Positions 45,142 through 49,046 of a stretch of DNA of 49,046 nt are shown piece by piece. The notes beneath the pieces were generated by a model. That model had not been told where the DNA came from. It worked only from the letters and a program-made list of their open reading frames with translations, and searched no databases. This DNA is from a virus. A program made the position numbers and the translations under genes. The stretch's first letter is position 1. Every line of letters begins with the position of its first letter. The stretch is taken from positions 1-49,046 of IMG/VR virus record IMGVR_UViG_3300037245_000994, one strand, 5' to 3'.

Positions 45142-46692
45142 ATGGCCGCAGGAACGATGGTTGAGTTAGTAGCCGCGAGAAACGATATTGACACTACGGA
45201 TCAATTAAATATTTTTGAGGCATATCAAAAAGTGTTCGTAGTGAATGGGACAAATTTTAAGGTAGCTGATTTTACTAATACCAAGTTGACAATTACTGCA
45301 CTCGACACTGCTCCAACTCGCGGCAGTATCGTTACTCAGGCCACATCCAACGCTACAATGATTGTTGATTTTGTTAATGCTGCTAAGACCGAGATTTACG
45401 GTAAAACTACAGCAGGGACATTTGTTACTACCGGGGGTTATACGCTCTCTGGTGGTAGTATGGACCCAGAAACCAGAGTACCGTCGGCGGTTGCGGAGGC
45501 GACAACTACACCTCATTGGTATGATTACACTGTATACCCTGACGGCTCATCCGGGGCACTGCCAACACAGGCGTATATTGGGTGTTTATACCAAGGTCGT
45601 GTTGTGTTGGCAGGAGATAGCGATTATCCGCATCAATGGTATATGTCACGTCAAACCAATCCCTATGATTATGCTTACATAACTGGTGGTACTGACGCTC
45701 AGTCACCTATATTCGGCGGGGCGGCAGACGCGGGTGAGTGTGGAGACATTATACAGACTTTAATACCATACCGAGATGAATATCTTATTTTTGGTTGTGC
45801 CACTTCAATGTGGTATTTGACTGGCAACCCAGCCCAGGGTGGAGAGATCATGGAACTTGATCTCACTGTTGGTATTTTTGGGGCAAATAGTTATTGTTTC
45901 GATGGTGGCGGAAACCTGTATTTCTGGGGAACGAACGGATTATATAAAGTGTCAATGCCTCGACAACCCCGGTGTGTGTCTGCAATACCTTTACCAGCTA
46001 TAGTTCGAGACGCAGATGCAGATACTTCGACACATCGTGTCGTGCTTGCGTATGATAGGACTCGATCCGGCATCCTGGTGTGCATAACAAAGCTATCTGA
46101 CGGGAGTAATACAAATTATTTCTATGATTTGAAAACCGAAACACAAGATAAAGCTGGCGGATTTTTCCCCGAGACATACCCCGATGAGTGCGGATCGTAC
46201 TCACTCTTTTATTACCCGGCGAACGATCCCGCTAACCGTGATTTGTTGGTGGGTAGCAAAGATGGATATATACGAAAATTTGACCCAACAGCAAATGATG
46301 ACGACATCGGTGCAACAGATCAAGCTATCGACAGCTATGTCACCTTCGGACCCTTGAAATTGGGCGAAGAAAACAAAGAGGGTGTGGTATCCTCCGTCGT
46401 GGTGGAAACGGCTGGTGGACAGAGTGGGGGCGGACTCACAGATTCCAGTTCTCCGACGCTTAATATGTGGGTGGGATTGTCGGCGGATGAGATCACTGAA
46501 AAATTAGTGGCCAATATTTCCCCGAATTTGGCTGCTATAATAGCCGCTCCTGGCAGAAACCGGGGGGCAGCAATAAAGCGTGCCGTGCGGGGGGCTTACG
46601 CAGGTATTAGAATAGGCAATAGCACAGCCACACAGACCTGGGGGTTGGAGCGTGTGGTATTAGAAGGAAAGAAAGCCGGGAGGATAAGATAA
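45142..46692 (+). CDS. Tail nozzle protein, body (tail tubular B-like), 516 aa
   Basis: AGGAGG lies four bases before the ATG. TMVELVAARNDIDTTDQLN and AYQKVFVVNGTNFKVADF, then RVVLAGDSDYPHQWYMSRQ and SMWYLTGNPAQGG, are typical of podovirus nozzle (gp12-like) beta-propeller proteins. It forms the hexameric end of the tail tube. The usual N-terminus is encoded separately at 43658. Confidence 0.8.
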   Translation: MAAGTMVELVAARNDIDTTDQLNIFEAYQKVFVVNGTNFKVADFTNTKLTITALDTAPTRGSIVTQATSNATMIVDFVNAAKTEIYGKTTAGTFVTTGGYTLSGGSMDPETRVPSAVAEATTTPHWYDYTVYPDGSSGALPTQAYIGCLYQGRVVLAGDSDYPHQWYMSRQTNPYDYAYITGGTDAQSPIFGGAADAGECGDIIQTLIPYRDEYLIFGCATSMWYLTGNPAQGGEIMELDLTVGIFGANSYCFDGGGNLYFWGTNGLYKVSMPRQPRCVSAIPLPAIVRDADADTSTHRVVLAYDRTRSGILVCITKLSDGSNTNYFYDLKTETQDKAGGFFPETYPDECGSYSLFYYPANDPANRDLLVGSKDGYIRKFDPTANDDDIGATDQAIDSYVTFGPLKLGEENKEGVVSSVVVETAGGQSGGGLTDSSSPTLNMWVGLSADEITEKLVANISPNLAAIIAAPGRNRGAAIKRAVRGAYAGIRIGNSTATQTWGLERVVLEGKKAGRIR

Positions 46693-47222
46693 TGGTAATG
46701 AGTAATCGAGCAGGATCGTGGGCACGAGCAAGACCGGCAACTGGAGCGAATCGTTTTTCTAATTTATTTATGCAAGATCGGACTACACGAGCAGCGGATA
46801 AGACTCGCGGGCTTTCCGCATTGGAGGATGCACTAACTTCCTTTGGACCTGACTACGGCAAAGGCATGGAGATGGAAGCCAAAGCAGCAGCAGGGGCAGC
46901 TAATATTACTGCTGGGTTAGGTGGCACGTCGATGCCGGGGTCTGTCTCGGCGGGATTGACTGCTAAATTTGAGGACGCAAGATTGAGGGGGCGTGCGGGT
47001 ATACAGCAAGCTATCGCTAGTTTTATGTCTAACTTTAGAGATCCATCCACTGTCACAGCGGGCAATATGTTAGGGGCTGAACAATTGGTACAAGCTGGCC
47101 CGAGACAAAGTATGACCAGTGCTCTACAAACGGCCCGCAAAAGTAACTGGGCATTTCAACCAATAAGCAGTGGCAGTTCTCGTCGGAGCGTATCAAATAG
47201 CCGAGGCAACCCGTTTATGTAA
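46692..47222 (+). CDS. Small tail or internal virion protein, 176 aa
   Basis: The start overlaps the nozzle stop (TAATG). The sequence is rich in Ala, Gly, Ser and Arg and largely helical with low-complexity ends (SSGSSRRSVSNSRG). It may be an internal or tail-tip protein; no family recognised. Confidence 0.65.
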   Translation: MVMSNRAGSWARARPATGANRFSNLFMQDRTTRAADKTRGLSALEDALTSFGPDYGKGMEMEAKAAAGAANITAGLGGTSMPGSVSAGLTAKFEDARLRGRAGIQQAIASFMSNFRDPSTVTAGNMLGAEQLVQAGPRQSMTSALQTARKSNWAFQPISSGSSRRSVSNSRGNPFM

Positions 47223-47243
47223 GCCCAGAAAAGAGTGTATGGT

Positions 47244-48827
47244 ATGAGTCTTCCTTTGCAGACTGTTAAAGCGAACGATTGGTTAACTGTCAATCGCAAT
47301 TTTAGCAAGATAAAAACAACCCTCCTTGGGGACGGTTCATCTCCAATTTTTGAGGGGCTGACACTCACAGGATTGACAGCAACACGCCTGACTGCTACTG
47401 ATGGCGATAAAACTTTGAGCAGCGTGGCGGATTTAACCTCTTGGATAGCGGGCACTACTGACCAAATCACCGTTACAGACGACAGCGATGGGACAGTTAC
47501 TCTGTCCACTCCACAGGACATCCACACAGGAGCGATCCCCACGTTCGCGGGTATGATCCTCAACGGCACAACCGCAATCGGCCTGGATATGAGTGGCGGT
47601 ACGTTCGCTACTGCAATTCAAAAGTGGCCCGCTGGGACTATCCAGAGTACTGGGGATATTGTCTTTCAGCCTACGGGAGATTCCACTACTGCTTATCAGT
47701 GGAAGGATTCTGGTGGAACGGTCTTTATTAGAGTTGATAGCACTAACAAACGAGTGCGTTTTGGGGCTAACCTAGCACCACAAGTTCCTCTACATATTTT
47801 TCAGACTGCTGATAATTCAGGTCTGCGTATTAGCGGGTTTGATGATAAATCTGGGAATGAAATAGACATAGAGGTAGATCAATTTGGTCGGGGGAGGATC
47901 AATGTAGATATGGGTATGGTTTTTAGTGCGAGTGGCGGAAACTTGGATTTCGGCACAAACGCTGGGGAAATATTTTTTCGCACCGCTAGTGATATTTTCT
48001 TCGATTTGAAAGAGGCAGTTTCTTCTTTCTTTATCCGGTCTAACCTTGGTGCTAATATTACATTTCATCACAGTCAAGCAGGCTTTACAACCCTTGGTTC
48101 ATCTGATTTTGCCGAAACCCTCCTAGAACTTACCCACGCCACGCCCATCATCCAACAACAAGTAAGCACACATACAAATGCTCTTGATGCGAGAAAGTCA
48201 ATCTGGCGTGCTAAAGGAAATAAGACAGACGAGACTAAACACACGTTGGGACAGTTCTCGTTTTCGCATGATACTGCGGCTGACGACTACAATGCCAGAT
48301 GGGTACTCAGTCTGAACATAACAAGTGGAACGGCAGACACTCTTGTTGACGCTTTGAAAATTGACAGTAATCTATTGGCTACATTCAGTGGTGAAATTGA
48401 AAACCCAAAAAGCAAGAGAACGTTACTCGGCGGATGGGCGGTCAAACTAACGAATACAACCGGAGCCAATACGGTACAGGGTCAAACCGTAAAAGCGGAC
48501 CCGACGACAGATGACGCAGTGATTCTTACGGCGGCTGGTGATACAGAGTGTATCGGAGTGTTTCTGGACTCGGGTATAGCGGATGACGCCGAAGCCTGGG
48601 TTGTCGTATCTGGAATTGCTGATGTAGCGATGGAAGATGATACAGCAGCGACACATGGTAACTGGGTAGAAACATCGGATACGGAGGCAGGATATGCAAA
48701 CGCAGAATCAACAACACCAGCAGCATCGCCTGCACACTTCGAGGAAATAGGGCATTGTGTTGAATCCGTCGCAGCAGGTGGTGGTGGAACTCATATTTTA
48801 GCAAGGTGCGTATTACACTTTAACTAG
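47244..48827 (+). CDS. Tail fibre or spike protein, 527 aa
   Basis: ATG 47244 is preferred to the upstream GTG. The first 100 residues (VNRNFSKIKTTLL, GLTLTGLTATRLTATDG, DQITVTDDSDGTVTLSTPQD) are the usual phage fibre start with beta-repeats. The middle has repeated beta strands and the C-terminus is Ala/Thr/Gly rich with an acidic patch. It is likely the trimeric receptor-binding fibre. Its base-plate partner should be the nozzle just upstream. Confidence 0.8.
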   Translation: MSLPLQTVKANDWLTVNRNFSKIKTTLLGDGSSPIFEGLTLTGLTATRLTATDGDKTLSSVADLTSWIAGTTDQITVTDDSDGTVTLSTPQDIHTGAIPTFAGMILNGTTAIGLDMSGGTFATAIQKWPAGTIQSTGDIVFQPTGDSTTAYQWKDSGGTVFIRVDSTNKRVRFGANLAPQVPLHIFQTADNSGLRISGFDDKSGNEIDIEVDQFGRGRINVDMGMVFSASGGNLDFGTNAGEIFFRTASDIFFDLKEAVSSFFIRSNLGANITFHHSQAGFTTLGSSDFAETLLELTHATPIIQQQVSTHTNALDARKSIWRAKGNKTDETKHTLGQFSFSHDTAADDYNARWVLSLNITSGTADTLVDALKIDSNLLATFSGEIENPKSKRTLLGGWAVKLTNTTGANTVQGQTVKADPTTDDAVILTAAGDTECIGVFLDSGIADDAEAWVVVSGIADVAMEDDTAATHGNWVETSDTEAGYANAESTTPAASPAHFEEIGHCVESVAAGGGGTHILARCVLHFN

Positions 48828-48869
48828 GAGAACTTACATAGTAGAACAAATAAGAACCGGGAATAAACA

Positions 48870-49046
48870 ATGGCAAAGATAAAAACGAAGGTTAACTCCG
48901 ATCTGCTGAGAGTAGCAACCACTCAAGACGACGTAACCTCTGACGTAACTAGGGCCGAAATACAAACAAAGATCGCCCACAAACAGTTGGACAAAGAAAG
49001 AATCCAGCTTGATATTGAGGAGTTAGAAGAAGAAATCGAAATACTT
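48870..49046 (+). CDS. Start of the 61-residue coiled-coil protein that crosses the join
   Basis: ATG 48870 lies 42 bases after the fibre stop, with only a weak GGGAA site. The 59 codons here run off the window and continue at 128-136. The N-terminus is basic (MAKIKTKV), the C-terminus acidic and helical. See the entry at 2-136. Confidence 0.8.
   Translation, partial: MAKIKTKVNSDLLRVATTQDDVTSDVTRAEIQTKIAHKQLDKERIQLDIEELEEEIEIL
48920..49046. repeat. Terminal direct repeat, right copy
   Basis: Exact copy of bases 1-127. The reading frame continues in phase from base 128, which supports joining the two ends. See the entry at 1-127. Confidence 0.95.

Noticed and set aside
1-49046. CRISPR array, rRNA or insertion sequence
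   Set aside because: No regularly spaced repeats of 25-40 bases, no ribosomal RNA signature and no transposase-like frame were seen.

Overview
The window is a complete or nearly complete genome of a tailed double-stranded DNA bacteriophage, most likely podovirus-like. The first 127 bases are repeated exactly as the last 127 bases, and one small gene runs across the join. This is the usual signature of a circularly closed assembly of about 48.9 kb (circularly permuted or terminally redundant DNA). The host cannot be named. Strong GGAG-type ribosome binding sites, a sigma70-like promoter, a phage GroES and a lipobox point to a bacterium. No integrase and no convincing repressor were seen, so a lytic life style is likely. 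The many free-standing homing-type nucleases and zinc-ribbon mini-proteins fit an environmental phage.

Layout. The minus strand from about 26.0 kb down to 5.2 kb carries DNA replication, nucleotide metabolism and accessory genes. Reading downstream from 26.0 kb these are: very small genes chained by ATGA overlaps, a NUMOD4-HNH endonuclease, a dGTP/dATP diphosphohydrolase-like protein, a remnant homing endonuclease, a DUF1937-like protein, a metallophosphoesterase, a family A DNA polymerase, an endonuclease VII, a RecB-like nuclease, a Sak4-like ATPase, a SEC-C protein, a candidate ssDNA-binding protein, an HNH-AP2 endonuclease, a TOPRIM-SF3 primase-helicase, a lipoprotein and a MazG-like protein. 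The plus strand from 27.65 kb through the join to 5.2 kb is the virion module: trypsin-like protease, GroES, HExxH protein, terminase, portal, NinG nuclease, tRNA-like gene, scaffold, major capsid, lectin-like decoration proteins, tail adaptor, split tail nozzle, fibre, internal virion protein and a holin-like protein.

The two arms diverge from a control region at 26.0-27.65 kb. It holds a sigma70-type promoter facing left, a second leftward promoter for three mini-genes, clustered palindromes and short repeats that look like a replication origin, and TTATCGG repeats. At 27602-27635 there is a promoter element that occurs again in reverse orientation at 21233-21267, in front of a second leftward operon. 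The shared element (a TACCCGTAC box, a TATA-type -10 and AGAGGGCAACA at the expected transcript start) is probably a phage-controlled promoter class linking the rightward virion operon to part of the early arm.

Most genes overlap by 1-11 bases or lie within 15 bases of each other and are probably translationally coupled. About 14 genes of 26-58 codons were placed by hand from ribosome binding sites and stop/start overlaps. Functional calls rest on recognisable motifs only. Many short proteins have no recognisable family and are described as seen.
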